The notes beneath the pieces were generated by a model, which was not told where the DNA came from, did no database searches, and saw nothing but the letters and a program-made list of their open reading frames with translations. The translations under genes and the position numbers were made by a program. From Deltaproteobacteria bacterium (GTDB lineage: Bacteria; Myxococcota_A; UBA9160; UBA6930): a DNA stretch of 64,000 bases. The stretch lies in NCBI GenBank assembly GCA_029261815.1, contig JAJDAQ010000027.1, positions 1-64,000 of the forward strand, given 5' to 3'. Within the stretch, counting starts at the first letter, position 1; each line of letters starts with the position of its first letter. This document shows, piece by piece, positions 52,850 through 62,297 of the stretch.

Positions 52850-53277
52850 CTCTCGTCCTTCTCGGCGAGTGCGCCAAGCACACCGTTCACGAAGCGCGGG
52901 GATCCATCGTCGCCGAATCGCCGCGCCAGTTCCACGGCTTCGTCGATCGCGACTTCCGCCGGTGTCCCCAGGAAGCCGAGTTCGAACGCGGCGATTCGCA
53001 GAACGTTCCGGTCGACGACGGCCATGCGCCCGATGCGCCAATTTCGCGCTGCCGCTTCGATCTGGAGATCGAGCCCTTCGGCGTTCGCGGCCACACCTTC
53101 AACGAGTTCTTGCGCGAACGCGGCAGCTCCCGGATGGAGTTCGAAGTGCTCGCCCACCAAGGACAGCGAATCTGCCGCGCGCGCGAGTGATGCGCGCGGC
53201 CCCACATCGACCGCATACAAGGCCTGGAGGGCTGCCTCGCGAGAACGCCGGCGGGGGGCACTGCGTTCGGCACTCAT
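52846..53277 (-). CDS. nusB: Transcription antitermination factor NusB
   Basis: 143 residues, all-helical. Family marks are RRRSREAALQALYAVD at the N-terminus, RNWRIGRMAVVDRNVLRIAAFEL in the middle and EVAIDEAVELARRFGDDGSPRFVNGVLGAL near the end. It binds boxA RNA with S10 in rRNA antitermination. The ribH-nusB order with ATGA coupling is widespread. Confidence 0.95.
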   Translation of the reverse strand: MSAERSAPRRRSREAALQALYAVDVGPRASLARAADSLSLVGEHFELHPGAAAFAQELVEGVAANAEGLDLQIEAAARNWRIGRMAVVDRNVLRIAAFELGFLGTPAEVAIDEAVELARRFGDDGSPRFVNGVLGALAEKDER

Positions 53278-53768
53278 CCATCCGCTCCCAACGTCTTCTC
53301 CGGAGACGTGATCGCGGGCAGCAGACGCGCCATCTCGATCGCCGCGAGTGCGATGTCGACACCCTTGTTTCCGTGGGCGCCGCCGGCGCGATCGAGTGCC
53401 TGATCGACATCGTCCGTCGTCAGGACGCCGAACGCGACGGGAATGCCGGTATCGCGCATTACTTCCCGCACACCATCGGTGACGCCGTCGCAGACGTAGT
53501 CGAAGTGCGGGGTCCCTCCCCGAATCACCGAGCCCAGTGTCAGGATCGCGTGGTACCGCTCAGTGTTCGCAAGTGCTCGCGCGGCCTGCGGGATCTCGAA
53601 TGCGCCGGGAACCCAGGCCACTTCGATGTCGTCGGGTGCTGCGCCGCGTCCCACCAGGGTTTCGTTGGCGCCACGAAGCAGCCGGACCGAGATCGGATGA
53701 TTGAATCGCGCAACCACGATGGCGAAGCGAAGTCCTTCCGCATTGCGGTTCGCCGGAAAGCTCCTCAC
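53274..53768 (-). CDS. ribH: 6,7-dimethyl-8-ribityllumazine synthase
   Basis: 164 residues from GTG at 53768, chosen because it overlaps the ribD stop as GTGA and has GGGGGA seven bases upstream; ATG at 53783 lacks a ribosome site. Active-site blocks are IVVARFNHPIS, VPGAFEIPQAA, LGSVIRGGTPHFDYVC (catalytic His in the family) and GVLTTDDVDQALDRAGG. It condenses the pyrimidinedione with dihydroxybutanone phosphate. ribE (riboflavin synthase) and ribBA, often between ribD and ribH, are not here. Confidence 0.95.
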   Translation of the reverse strand: MRSFPANRNAEGLRFAIVVARFNHPISVRLLRGANETLVGRGAAPDDIEVAWVPGAFEIPQAARALANTERYHAILTLGSVIRGGTPHFDYVCDGVTDGVREVMRDTGIPVAFGVLTTDDVDQALDRAGGAHGNKGVDIALAAIEMARLLPAITSPEKTLGADG

Positions 53769-54916
53769 CCGTGAATCCCCCATTCGCCGTCGGCACGTGC
53801 GACGTGGGCGTGAACGTACAGGTCCGGACCGACTCGGCGCACCTCCCGCACATCGAGCGCGGTTCGGTCCGCAAGGCGGCCGATCCCCAGCGCCCCGATT
53901 GCGGCTCTTGCGTCTCCACCGAGCAGCGTCGGAGCCGCGAACCAGTGGACTTCGTCGATCAGCCGCCGGCGCAGGAGCGCAGCCGCGAGGCCGCCGCCGC
54001 CCTCGACCCAGACGGTGGAGAGCCCTTCCGTGGTCAGCCGCTCGAGCCCTCGTTGAAGGTCGACGCGGCCCCCTCGGGCCGCCACCTCGAGAACGCTGGC
54101 ACCGCCAGATTCGCGCAGTGCGCGCCGACGGGCAGAATGGCCACGTCGTGTCAGGCAATAGGTTCGAGCCGCGCCCTCGTCTCGGTAGAGCGCCGCGCGC
54201 GGCGATACGGCCAGATCGCCGTCGACCACAACGCGCGCCGGCCATCGGCGAACGGCGCCGCCAGGGCTCCGTACATTCAGCGCCGGATCATCGGCTTGAA
54301 CGGTCGATGATCCGACCATCACCGCATCGTGTTGGTCCCGGAGCTGATGGACGCGGCGGCGCGATTCCGGGCTCGTGATCCACTGCGATTCACCCGCAAC
54401 CGTGGCGATCCGGCCGTCCAGGGTAGACGCGAGTTTGAGCGCCACCCACGGGCGGCCCCGCTGCATCACCGAGATAAAACCGCGGTGCTGCTCGCGACAG
54501 GCTTCCGCAAGCAGCCCCACCTCGACCAGGATCCCGGCACGCCGGAGCTTGCGAATCCCGCGGCCCGCGACGACCGGGTTCGGGTCGCGGTGTCCGATGT
54601 GCACGCGTCGGATTCCGCTGGCGATGAGCTCGTCCGCGCACGGCCCGGTTCGGCCATGATGCGAGCAGGGCTCCATGGTGACCGCAATTTCGGCACCGTG
54701 AACGGCTCGTTCTCCGTGCTTCTTCCGCGCTTCCGTGAGCGCGACGATCTCCGCGTGCGCGCCTCCGACGGGCCGCGTGGAGCCGCTCCCCAACAGGCGG
54801 CCGCCTTTGAACACCACCGCACCGACCGCCGGGTTGGGGTGCGTTCTTCCCTGTGCGCGACGCGCCGCAGACAACGCGCGCTGCATTGCGCGCTCCGGGG
54901 TCATTCGAGCCGGCAT
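53765..54916 (-). CDS. ribD: Bifunctional riboflavin deaminase/reductase RibD
   Basis: 383 residues. The deaminase half (about 1-145) has the zinc site HAE and PCSHHGRTGPC. The reductase half reads VALKLASTLDGRIATVAGESQWIT and later VWVEGGGGLAAALLRR. It performs the second and third steps of the pyrimidine branch of riboflavin synthesis. The start ATG lies one base after the nrdR stop. A second ATG five codons later is possible. Confidence 0.94.
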   Translation of the reverse strand: MPARMTPERAMQRALSAARRAQGRTHPNPAVGAVVFKGGRLLGSGSTRPVGGAHAEIVALTEARKKHGERAVHGAEIAVTMEPCSHHGRTGPCADELIASGIRRVHIGHRDPNPVVAGRGIRKLRRAGILVEVGLLAEACREQHRGFISVMQRGRPWVALKLASTLDGRIATVAGESQWITSPESRRRVHQLRDQHDAVMVGSSTVQADDPALNVRSPGGAVRRWPARVVVDGDLAVSPRAALYRDEGAARTYCLTRRGHSARRRALRESGGASVLEVAARGGRVDLQRGLERLTTEGLSTVWVEGGGGLAAALLRRRLIDEVHWFAAPTLLGGDARAAIGALGIGRLADRTALDVREVRRVGPDLYVHAHVARADGEWGIHG

Positions 54917-54917
54917 G

Positions 54918-55385
54918 TCAGTCCGCCAGCTCGTCGTCGCCAGTCAGCGTCGCGAAGAAGGCGTCGTAGTCTGCCGCACTGGTGAAGTCGCGAAACACCG
55001 ATGCGAAGCGAGCCGCCGCCAGCGGATCCAGCGCGATCAGTTCTTCGAGGATGACGTCGCCAATCAGGTCACTATCGACCTCGGCTTCGCCACTCTCTCC
55101 GAGACGCCGCTCGACACGGTCGACGAGACGCTGCACGCCGTTCTCTGAAACCGGCCGCTTGACGCACGCCTTCTGGATCGAACGCTCGATCTTCGCGCGA
55201 TCGTACTCTTCGCGGCGCTCGTCCCGTTTGATGATCTTGGGAACCAAGGCATCGATGCGTTCACGCGTGGTGAAACGTCGACTGCATTCGTCGCACTCGC
55301 GCCGCCGACGAATCTCCTGGCCCTCGCCCGACAGTCGAGAGTCGACGACACGGTTCGACGGGTCATTACAGAAAGGGCAACGCAC
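54918..55385 (-). CDS. nrdR: Transcriptional repressor NrdR
   Basis: 155 residues from a GTG. The N-terminal zinc ribbon has CPFC and CDEC with RRRRECDECSRRFTTRER, and an ATP-cone domain follows (VPKIIKRDERREEYDRAKIERSI). It senses dATP/ATP and represses ribonucleotide reductase genes. glyA-nrdR-ribD is a classic neighbourhood. The protein ends in an acidic tail. Confidence 0.95.
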   Translation of the reverse strand: MRCPFCNDPSNRVVDSRLSGEGQEIRRRRECDECSRRFTTRERIDALVPKIIKRDERREEYDRAKIERSIQKACVKRPVSENGVQRLVDRVERRLGESGEAEVDSDLIGDVILEELIALDPLAAARFASVFRDFTSAADYDAFFATLTGDDELAD

Positions 55386-55394
55386 CGCCGGAAG

Positions 55395-57098
55395 CTAGTT
55401 CGCGCCCGCCGCCCGATCGGCATAGAGCGGGAAGTGCGAGCAGAGGGCCAGGACATCGGCCCGGATCGCGGCCTTCTTCGACTCATCATCGGGTCCGTCG
55501 AGCACGTCGGCGATCCAATCAGCGATCTGGCGCATCTCCTCGACGCCCATTCCCCGCGTGGTGGTCGCCGGTGTTCCGATCCGCACACCCGAGGTGATGA
55601 ATGGCGTGCGCGTGTCGAAGGGCACCATGTTCTTGTTGGTCGTGATACCCGCTTCCTCGAGAACCCGTTGCGCCTTCTTTCCGGAGACGTCCCGGCTGAG
55701 GAGCGAAAGCAGGAACACATGGTTGTCGGTGCCGCCGGAGACGATCTTGTAGCCGCGTTCGATGAGCCGGTCGGAAACCGCCTGCGCGTTCTCGATGATG
55801 CGACCGCTGTACTCCTTGAAGGACGGCTGCAGCGCTTCCTGGAACGCCACGGCTTTCGCCGCGATCACGTGCATCAGCGGGCCGCCCTGCCCACCCGGGA
55901 ACACCGCGCTATTGATGGCCTTCGCGTAGTCAGCGTCGCACAGGATCATCCCTCCACGCGGGCCGCGCAGGGTCTTGTGCGTCGTGGTGCCGATCACGTG
56001 GGCCCGACCGACCGGCGTCGGATGATGACCCGTCGCCACCAGGCCCGCGATGTGGGCAATGTCGGCGAACACGAGTGCCCCGACTTCGTCCGCGATCTCG
56101 CGGAAGCGGTCGAAGTCGATGATGCGCGAGTACGCGGTGGCGCCGCACTGGATCAGTTTCGGTCGATGCTCGAGGGCCAACTCCCGGAGCTGGTCGTAGT
56201 CGATGCGCTCGGTCTCTTCGTTTACCCCGTAAGGGACGATGTTGTAGAGCTTGCCCGAGAAATTGACGGGGCTGCCGTGCGTCAGGTGGCCACCATGATC
56301 GAGATTCATCGCGAGCACGGTGTCGCCGGGCTCGATCAGCGCTTGATAGATGGCCTGATTGGCTTGCGAACCCGAATGCGGCTGGACGTTCACGTGGTCG
56401 CACCCGAAGAGTTCCTTCGCACGATCGATCGCCAGGTTCTCGACCTCGTCGAGCACGTCACAACCGCCGTAGTAGCGCTTGCCCGGATACCCCTCGGCAT
56501 ACTTGTTGGTCCCGATCGAGCCGACCGCTTCCAATACGGCTTCCGAAACGAAATTCTCGGAGGCGATCAGTTCGAGATTGTCCGCCTGGCGTTTGGCCTC
56601 TCGCGCAAGAATGTTCGCGACGGTCGGGTCCTGCGCCGCGAGTGCGACCGAGTGCGACCGCGTCAACGTGTCGATCTGCTCGACGCGAACGACATGGCGG
56701 CCGCCCTCGAACGGCGTCTCCAACCAGGCCTCGACGATCGCCCAGGCTTCGTCCTCGTCCAAACGGTCGCCGGACAGTGCCAGCATGTTTGCATCGTTGT
56801 GTTGGCGTGCAGCCTTCGCCATTTCGACGTCATGAACGAGCGCCGCGCGCACACGCGGAAACCGATTGGCCGTGTAACTGACGCCGAGGCCTGACCCACA
56901 GATCACGATTCCGCGCGAAGCTTCGCCCTCGGACACGGCGCGCGCAGCGGGTGCCGCGTGCTCGGGGTAGTTGACCGACGCCTCACCGTCCGGGCCGAAG
57001 TCCTTCACTTCGTAGCCGGCGGCAACGAGCTTCGTCGCGATGGCAGTCTTGAGCACGGTTCCGCGGTGGTCTCCACCGAGGACAATCGGGTCGCCCAT
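55395..57098 (-). CDS. rpiB-glyA: In-frame fusion: ribose-5-phosphate isomerase B - serine hydroxymethyltransferase
   Basis: One 567-residue frame with no stop. Residues 1-140 are RpiB: GGDHRG with Asp10-His11, catalytic Cys67 in [16 protein letters not shown] and His100-Asn101-Asp102. Residues ~153-567 are a full [42 protein letters not shown], and the PLP-binding Lys375 in [13 protein letters not shown]. The linker (about 140-152) holds a TTG at Leu145 that could start a separate GlyA, but no Shine-Dalgarno precedes it and RpiB would still read through. The start ATG has AGGAG seven bases upstream and a TGATG overlap with fabF. Both halves keep their key residues. Confidence 0.92.
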   Translation of the reverse strand: MGDPIVLGGDHRGTVLKTAIATKLVAAGYEVKDFGPDGEASVNYPEHAAPAARAVSEGEASRGIVICGSGLGVSYTANRFPRVRAALVHDVEMAKAARQHNDANMLALSGDRLDEDEAWAIVEAWLETPFEGGRHVVRVEQIDTLTRSHSVALAAQDPTVANILAREAKRQADNLELIASENFVSEAVLEAVGSIGTNKYAEGYPGKRYYGGCDVLDEVENLAIDRAKELFGCDHVNVQPHSGSQANQAIYQALIEPGDTVLAMNLDHGGHLTHGSPVNFSGKLYNIVPYGVNEETERIDYDQLRELALEHRPKLIQCGATAYSRIIDFDRFREIADEVGALVFADIAHIAGLVATGHHPTPVGRAHVIGTTTHKTLRGPRGGMILCDADYAKAINSAVFPGGQGGPLMHVIAAKAVAFQEALQPSFKEYSGRIIENAQAVSDRLIERGYKIVSGGTDNHVFLLSLLSRDVSGKKAQRVLEEAGITTNKNMVPFDTRTPFITSGVRIGTPATTTRGMGVEEMRQIADWIADVLDGPDDESKKAAIRADVLALCSHFPLYADRAAGAN

Positions 57099-58345
57099 CA
57101 GGGTTCTCCTCGTTCGAACAGAAGCGATGCGTTGACGCCGCCGAAGCCGAACGAATTGCTCATGGCCACCCGGGCCTGCGTTGCGCGGGCCTGGCCGGCA
57201 ACGTGGTCGAGCGTGCATTCCGGATCGGGGGTGTCCAGATTGATCGTGGGCGGGAGTGTACCGGTTGCGAGCGCCTTGACCGAGAACAGTGCCTCGACCG
57301 CACCAGACGCACCCAGCATGTGGCCGGTCATTCCCTTGGTCGCCGACACCGGCAAGCCGTCGGTATGTGCGGCAAAGATGCGACGCACGGCAGCCGCCTC
57401 GACCGCATCACCCGCTGGCGTGCTGGTGGCGTGGGCATTGATGTGACCCACGTCCGTCGGCGCCAGGTCTGCGTCGCGGAGCGCGGCTTCCATGCATCGG
57501 CGGGCGCCGCCTCCTTCCGGATCCGGAGCGGCCATGTGCGAGGCATCGCTGGCTGTTCCGTAGCCGCGCAGGTGCGCGAGGATCTTTGCGCCGCGGGCGA
57601 CCGCATGCTCTTCGGCCTCGAGGACCAGGACTGCGGCGCCTTCGCCCATGACGAAACCATCACGGTCTGCGTCGAAGGGTCGACTTGCCCGCGTGGGCTC
57701 ATCGTTGCGTCGTGAGAGAGCCTGCATGTTCGCGAAGCCCGCGATCACGAGGGGCAGGATGGCGGACTCGGTCCCGCCCGCGAGCATCACATCGGCCGAG
57801 CCGTACTGGATGGCACGCATCGATTCGCCAATCGCCTGGGCGCTCGCTGCACACGCTGTGACATGACACAGGTTCGGCCCTCGCAGCCCATGGTAGATGC
57901 TGGCCAGCCCAGACGGCATGTTTGCGATCGACATCGGGATGCAGAACGGAGAAACGCGACGTGGGCCCTTCTCCAACAGGATCGCGTGCTGCTCCAACAG
58001 GAAGCTGACACCGCCGATACCGGATGCAATCGCAACTCCGGCACGGTCGCCGTCGACGTTCTTGTCGACCTCGATCCCGGCGTCGTGTGCCGCCTGGCGC
58101 GTCGCGGCCAGCGCCAGGATGCATGCCCGGTCCATCCGGCGAACTTCCTTTGGGGGAAGGTCACCGGTATCGATGTCGGCTGGTGCAGGGGCCGCGATCT
58201 TCACAGGTAGCCGCTCATCGAACGTCGCCGACAAGTCGACCACGCCGCTCCGACCGGCCACGGCGGCTTCCCAGGTAGATGCCACGTCGGCGCCGAGCGG
58301 CGTGACGCACCCGAGACCGGTGACGACGACGCCGCGTCCCGCCAT
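57098..58345 (-). CDS. fabF: Beta-ketoacyl-ACP synthase II
   Basis: 415 residues from ATG at 58345, one base after the acpP stop (TGACATG); the longer frame is an acpP shadow. The opening [13 protein letters not shown] and the catalytic triad are clear: Cys in VTACAASAQ, His in [12 protein letters not shown] and His in [12 protein letters not shown]. The C-terminus [16 protein letters not shown] is typical. It extends acyl-ACP chains in type II fatty acid synthesis. Confidence 0.96.
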   Translation of the reverse strand: MAGRGVVVTGLGCVTPLGADVASTWEAAVAGRSGVVDLSATFDERLPVKIAAPAPADIDTGDLPPKEVRRMDRACILALAATRQAAHDAGIEVDKNVDGDRAGVAIASGIGGVSFLLEQHAILLEKGPRRVSPFCIPMSIANMPSGLASIYHGLRGPNLCHVTACAASAQAIGESMRAIQYGSADVMLAGGTESAILPLVIAGFANMQALSRRNDEPTRASRPFDADRDGFVMGEGAAVLVLEAEEHAVARGAKILAHLRGYGTASDASHMAAPDPEGGGARRCMEAALRDADLAPTDVGHINAHATSTPAGDAVEAAAVRRIFAAHTDGLPVSATKGMTGHMLGASGAVEALFSVKALATGTLPPTINLDTPDPECTLDHVAGQARATQARVAMSNSFGFGGVNASLLFERGEP

Positions 58346-58346
58346 G

Positions 58347-58586
58347 TCAGGAGGCCTCGAGCTTTTCCTTGAGGTACGAGATGGCGGAGCCGATCGTCTG
58401 GATCTTCTCCGCGTCCTCGTCCGGGATCTCGACGTCGAACGACTCTTCCATGGCCATGACCAACTCGACGATATCGAGTGAGTCGGCCCCCAGGTCATCG
58501 ATGAACGAGGCCTTCTCAACGACCTCGTCGGCGCTGACCCCGAGCTGTTCCACAACGATCTCGCGGACGCGTTCTTCCAGTGACAT
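58347..58586 (-). CDS. acpP: Acyl carrier protein
   Basis: 79 residues, acidic. The phosphopantetheine site is Ser36 in [13 protein letters not shown], preceded by KASFIDD. It carries acyl chains for FabD/FabF and for LpxA encoded elsewhere in the window. It lies between fabD (11 bp upstream) and fabF. fabG, the usual gene before acpP, is absent. Confidence 0.97.
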   Translation of the reverse strand: MSLEERVREIVVEQLGVSADEVVEKASFIDDLGADSLDIVELVMAMEESFDVEIPDEDAEKIQTIGSAISYLKEKLEAS

Positions 58587-58597
58587 GTCGGTTCCCC

Positions 58598-59545
58598 TTA
58601 CTCCGTTTCCGAGGACAGCGCGTTGGCGACCTCGGTGATTTCTTCCATGGTGCCCGCGGCGTGTCGCGCGAGGCTGCGATCAATCCGGGCCACCAGCCCG
58701 GACAATACCCGGCCCGGGCCGAGTTCGAGAACCCGTGTCACCCCTTGGCGAACGAGTTCTTCCACACTTTCAGTGAAGCGGACGGGCGCCGTCACCTGCT
58801 GGGCGAGCAAGCCCGCAACCTTGGCGGCGTCGGCGTTCGGTGTCGCTTCGACGTTGGTGACCACGGGCACCTTCGGCGCCGCGAACGTGACCGAAGCGAG
58901 TTCGGCGATGAGCTTGTCGGCCGCGGGCTGCATCAGGGCGCAGTGGAACGGTGCGGACACCGGCAACGGGACGGCGCGCTTCGCACCCGCGTCCTTTGCC
59001 AGGGCCACCGCGCGCTCGACACCGGCCGTCGTCCCCGCGATCACGGTCTGCTGCGGCGAGTTGTAGTTTGCGGCGGAAACGATCTCGTCGAGTTCCTCGG
59101 CCGCGCGCCTGCATGCATCGCTCACAGCGTCGGGTGCGGCGCCCATGATGGCGGCCATTGCACCCAACCCTTCCGGCACGGCTTCTTGCATGAAACGTCC
59201 GCGGGCGTTGACCAGGGCGGCAGCAGCGTCCGACGAGATGGCACCTGCGGCCACCAGCGCCGAATACTCTCCCAGGCTGTGGCCGGCGACGAACGCCGGC
59301 GACACGCGCATGCGCTCTTCGAGCGCGCGCAGTGCCGCAATGCTCACGGTCAGGATCGCCGGCTGCTGGTTCTCGGTGCGGCGCAGGTCGTCTTCCGGTC
59401 CCTCGAAGCAAAGCTTCGAGAGGGCAAAGCCGACGGCTTCGTCGGCCGCGTCGAAGACCTCGCGAGCCGCCGGGGACCCCTCATAGAGGTCCCGGCCCAT
59501 ACCGACCTCCTGGGACCCCTGACCCGGAAAGAGCAGCGCCAGCAA
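58598..59545 (-). CDS. fabD: Malonyl-CoA:ACP transacylase
   Basis: 315 residues from TTG at 59545, two bases after the rpmF stop, with GAGGA six bases upstream. This start puts the family opening [15 protein letters not shown] at residue 3; the longer frame is a shadow of rpmF. The nucleophile lies in [12 protein letters not shown], the CoA-binding Arg in [11 protein letters not shown], and the His in SAPFHCALM. It loads malonyl units onto AcpP. plsX and fabH, commonly between rpmF and fabD, are missing. Confidence 0.94.
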   Translation of the reverse strand: MLALLFPGQGSQEVGMGRDLYEGSPAAREVFDAADEAVGFALSKLCFEGPEDDLRRTENQQPAILTVSIAALRALEERMRVSPAFVAGHSLGEYSALVAAGAISSDAAAALVNARGRFMQEAVPEGLGAMAAIMGAAPDAVSDACRRAAEELDEIVSAANYNSPQQTVIAGTTAGVERAVALAKDAGAKRAVPLPVSAPFHCALMQPAADKLIAELASVTFAAPKVPVVTNVEATPNADAAKVAGLLAQQVTAPVRFTESVEELVRQGVTRVLELGPGRVLSGLVARIDRSLARHAAGTMEEITEVANALSSETE

Positions 59546-59547
59546 CG

Positions 59548-59730
59548 CTAGTCCTCGTCGGTCTCGAGGACCGTTCGGTCGCGATAGGTACCGCAGTTCC
59601 CACATACGCGGTGCGGAACCTTCGGCTCCTCACACTGCGGGCAGCGGGACTGACTCGGGCGAGCGAGCGCGTGATGGCTTCGCCGCTTGTTCTTCCTCGA
59701 CTTCGACGTTCGACGCTTCGGAACGATCAT
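59548..59730 (-). CDS. rpmF: 50S ribosomal protein L32
   Basis: 60 residues. The basic opening [17 protein letters not shown] is followed by a four-Cys zinc ribbon, CPQC and CGNC, so this is the zinc-dependent (C+) form. The ATG overlaps the DUF177 stop as ATGA. DUF177-rpmF is a near-universal pair. Confidence 0.97.
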   Translation of the reverse strand: MIVPKRRTSKSRKNKRRSHHALARPSQSRCPQCEEPKVPHRVCGNCGTYRDRTVLETDED

Positions 59731-60320
59731 CGAGCTTCTCCTTCATCCTCACCACGGGAGAGGGTCCCGCGGAGTTTTTCCAGCGCCTGAAAGGGCGAAT
59801 TCGGCTGCGTATCCGAACAATCGCAGCTCTCGTTGTTTCGATCGACCCCACATCGGGGGCACAGTCCTTGGCACTCCTCGCGACAAAGCGGCTGAACCGG
59901 CAGCGCGAGGACCACCATCTCGGCCAGGTAGCGGTCGAAATGGATCTCGGGGCCGCGAAACCATCCCGTTTCGAGCTCGTCGCCGAGGGCCAGGCCATCT
60001 GCGGCCAGGGCTTCGGCACCTTCGGGGTCGGCCGGAATCCGGTCCCCTGCGGGTTCGAGAACGAGCCGGAATTGCTCGCGAATCGGCGCACCATAGCGAG
60101 CCAGGCACCGGCTGCACGTCAGCTCGGAAGATCCGTCGACCTGGCCCTGCAGATAGAGGTCCGCAGACAGCATTCTGGCCTGCAGCTCCAGCGTCAGATC
60201 TCCCAGCTCAGGGCTTCCGGGCGCGTCTGAGAGCGCCAGATGCGCGTCCCGCCAGGCGGAATCGCCCAGGTACGTCTCGTCGGAAGTCTCCGTGGTGACG
60301 CGATCGACCAGCAGCTTCAA
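59727..60320 (-). CDS. DUF177 (YceD-like) protein
   Basis: 197 residues from TTG at 60320, with AGGGG about eight bases upstream. DUF177 marks are [21 protein letters not shown] and the C-terminal [23 protein letters not shown], giving several Cys pairs that could bind zinc. Family members in E. coli and plants are tied to 23S rRNA accumulation, consistent with coupling to rpmF. It is the first protein gene after tRNA-Gln. Confidence 0.88.
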   Translation of the reverse strand: MKLLVDRVTTETSDETYLGDSAWRDAHLALSDAPGSPELGDLTLELQARMLSADLYLQGQVDGSSELTCSRCLARYGAPIREQFRLVLEPAGDRIPADPEGAEALAADGLALGDELETGWFRGPEIHFDRYLAEMVVLALPVQPLCREECQGLCPRCGVDRNNESCDCSDTQPNSPFQALEKLRGTLSRGEDEGEAR

Positions 60321-60414
60321 AGGAAAACCCCTGGAATTCCAAGCGGTTGAAGAATTCTCCCCTGGTGCGCTCGAGCGCCGCAGCGCGCGTCTTCCGGCGC
60401 AGGGGGGCGCGCGG

Positions 60415-60488
60415 TGGATCCCCGGGGAGGATTCGAACCTCCACGAACAGATTCAGAGTCTGTGGTCCTACCATTAGACGACCGGGGA
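60415..60488 (-). tRNA. tRNA-Gln (anticodon CUG)
   Basis: A full cloverleaf on the minus strand: acceptor TCCCCGG (60488-60482) pairs with CCGGGGA (60425-60419), and the D-arm is GTC/GAC with GG in the loop. The anticodon arm ACAGA-CTCTGAA-TCTGT has CTG in the middle of the loop, and the T-arm is GGAGG-TTCGAAT-CCTCC. CCA is encoded at 60417-60415. The discriminator base is T. It reads CAG glutamine codons. Confidence 0.96.
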
Positions 60489-60501
60489 ACAGCGGAGCGG
60501 G

Positions 60502-60529
60502 AAGGTAGGGGACCGTTCCCGATCCTCAA
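60502..60529 (-). promoter_or_regulatory. Candidate promoter for tRNA-Gln and downstream genes
   Basis: On the minus strand TTGAGG (60524-60529) and TACCTT (60502-60507) are 16 bp apart. A GC-rich stretch after the -10 resembles the discriminator of stringently controlled stable-RNA promoters. The tRNA 5' end is about 14 bases beyond. The rest of the gap to pilD (60530-60635) shows nothing further. Confidence 0.4.
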
Positions 60530-60635
60530 GGCGCCGGGGAGCGCGAGCCTTCCTTGGCGCGTCCGCCTCGCAGAAAACGCGCGTCGATGGACCTCGTTGC
60601 CCAGGGCCTTCGCGGCTCGACCGCCAACCGACTGG

Positions 60636-61511
60636 CTAGGACGCCCGCGGCACCCATTCGATGAGGGGCATGATGGCGCCAGCCACCGCGGCCACGGCGA
60701 TCGAAGGCCCGAAGCCAAAGGGTTGGTTCCAACCCGTGCGCGCGAAGGCCGCCAGCAAGCCGACGACCAGCCCGATTGCGGCCGCCAACAGGATCGTCTG
60801 CAGCACGCCGGCCGGCCCGAGGAACGCGCCCACCATGGCCATCAGCTTCACGTCGCCAAACCCGAGGCCCGGAAACCAGATCCAGTAGTCGAGGCTCAGC
60901 GGCCCAGGCGGCGCTTCCCCCTCCTCTGGCCAGTGTGGAAACTCCCTGCCCATCGCGACAGAAAGTCGCGCATGCAGGAACCCCACGAGCCAGAGTAGAC
61001 CGCCACCCAACACGGCACCGGCAACACTGGAGCGCAGTGCCTCCATGTAGTCCGCGCCCTGGAAGGCGTACGCCACGGGCATCGCACCAAGGCCTAACAG
61101 CAGTCCGCCGACAGAGACCGTATCGGGGATCCACTGCTCATCGAAATCGATCCCGGCCGCGACGATCAGTCCGGCCGCGAAGATCCAGTACAGCCAGGCC
61201 ACGGGCCCCCAGCCGTGAGCCCAGACGATGGCGGCAAACGAAACACCGGTCAGGAGCTCGACCATCGGATAGCGCCACGAGATGGGCTCGGCGCAATGTC
61301 GGCAACGTCCACGGAGCAAGAGGAACGAGACGACCGGAATGTTGTCATAACCCGCGATGAGCTTCCGGCAGCCCGGGCAACGCGAGCGCGGACGGGAGAC
61401 GGATTCGCCCTGCGGAACGCGGTGGATCACCACGTTCAGGAACGAACCGATCAGCAAACCGAGCACCAGGGAGAAGCCCAGGATCGGCGCCAGCATCTGG
61501 ACACGAGCCAT
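60636..61511 (-). CDS. pilD: Prepilin peptidase / N-methyltransferase
   Basis: 291 residues with about seven membrane helices. The N-terminal cytoplasmic loop has the tetracysteine pair CPGC and CRHC (about 45-75). The aspartic protease residues lie in AAGIDFDEQWIPD and in LGFGDVKLMAMVGAFLG (the GD motif). The N-terminal methyltransferase block GSFLNVVIHRVPQGESV is intact. It cleaves and N-methylates type IV prepilins or type II pseudopilins. No pilin gene is next to it. Confidence 0.94.
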   Translation of the reverse strand: MARVQMLAPILGFSLVLGLLIGSFLNVVIHRVPQGESVSRPRSRCPGCRKLIAGYDNIPVVSFLLLRGRCRHCAEPISWRYPMVELLTGVSFAAIVWAHGWGPVAWLYWIFAAGLIVAAGIDFDEQWIPDTVSVGGLLLGLGAMPVAYAFQGADYMEALRSSVAGAVLGGGLLWLVGFLHARLSVAMGREFPHWPEEGEAPPGPLSLDYWIWFPGLGFGDVKLMAMVGAFLGPAGVLQTILLAAAIGLVVGLLAAFARTGWNQPFGFGPSIAVAAVAGAIMPLIEWVPRAS

Positions 61512-61520
61512 CGGCGCAGG

Positions 61521-62297
61521 CTAGCGGAAGTCGCGTCGCTCGAAGGTCCAAGCGGCGATTGACAGGAAGGCCACTGTCCATCCGATTCCGTGCAGCAGTG
61601 CGGCTCCGGCTTCGACGGGTGGGATGGGCAGGTCGTGGATCGCCTCCATCACGCGGTTGAATGCGGACAAGTCGGGGAGAAGCCGCTCGAGCCAGAGCGT
61701 GAGGGTTCCGATCAACTCGCTTTCCGAATTCTCGCCCATCGAACGCAGGTCACGCGTGAGATGCCCCACCATGTAGAGGCCGATGCTGTAGCTCGCGGCC
61801 AGGAACGGCGTTGCGAAAGAAGAGAAGAGCGTTGCAAACGCGACGACGACCGAGAGTTCGACCGCGATCAACCCCACCGCGATCGCATCACGGTGATCGA
61901 GTTGCGCTCCATTGAAGTGACAGATCACGAAGTAGCCGACTGCCATGATCGCGAGCTGCATCCACAACGTTGCAACGAGTCCCACGTACTTGCCCACCAG
62001 GAACTGTGCACGCGACACCGGTTTCGACAGGATCGTGTAGATCGTGCGGCGCTCCACTTCGCGGTGGATCAGCCCCACACCGACAAAGATCGCGATTGCG
62101 GCGCCGAAGAACCGGATGGACGACAACGCGATGTCCTGGATGATCCGCTCGCGCTCGACGTAGGAGAACGCCGCGAGCGTGACACTCGACGCGATCATCA
62201 CGAGGGAGAAGAACAGCAGCACGTAGAGAACCCGGCTGCGGACTGCGTCGCGCACCGTATTCAATGCGATGGTCTGGATCAGGCGAAGGCCGGTCAC
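61521..62297 (-). CDS. ABC-2 type transporter permease
   Basis: 258 residues with about six membrane helices (near 25-45, 62-82, 107-128, 143-170, 172-190, 232-250). SKPVSRAQFLVGKYVG after the second helix is the typical ABC-2 (NosY-like) motif. The ATG overlaps the ATPase stop as ATGA, and together they make an export complex. Substrate unknown. RDLRSMGENSESELIG is probably a periplasmic loop. Confidence 0.85.
   Translation of the reverse strand: MTGLRLIQTIALNTVRDAVRSRVLYVLLFFSLVMIASSVTLAAFSYVERERIIQDIALSSIRFFGAAIAIFVGVGLIHREVERRTIYTILSKPVSRAQFLVGKYVGLVATLWMQLAIMAVGYFVICHFNGAQLDHRDAIAVGLIAVELSVVVAFATLFSSFATPFLAASYSIGLYMVGHLTRDLRSMGENSESELIGTLTLWLERLLPDLSAFNRVMEAIHDLPIPPVEAGAALLHGIGWTVAFLSIAAWTFERRDFR

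Noticed and set aside
60321-60414. GC-rich stem after tRNA-Gln as a terminator
   Set aside because: The GCGCGC arms are self-complementary by composition and no T-run follows. Read-through into DUF177 is more likely.
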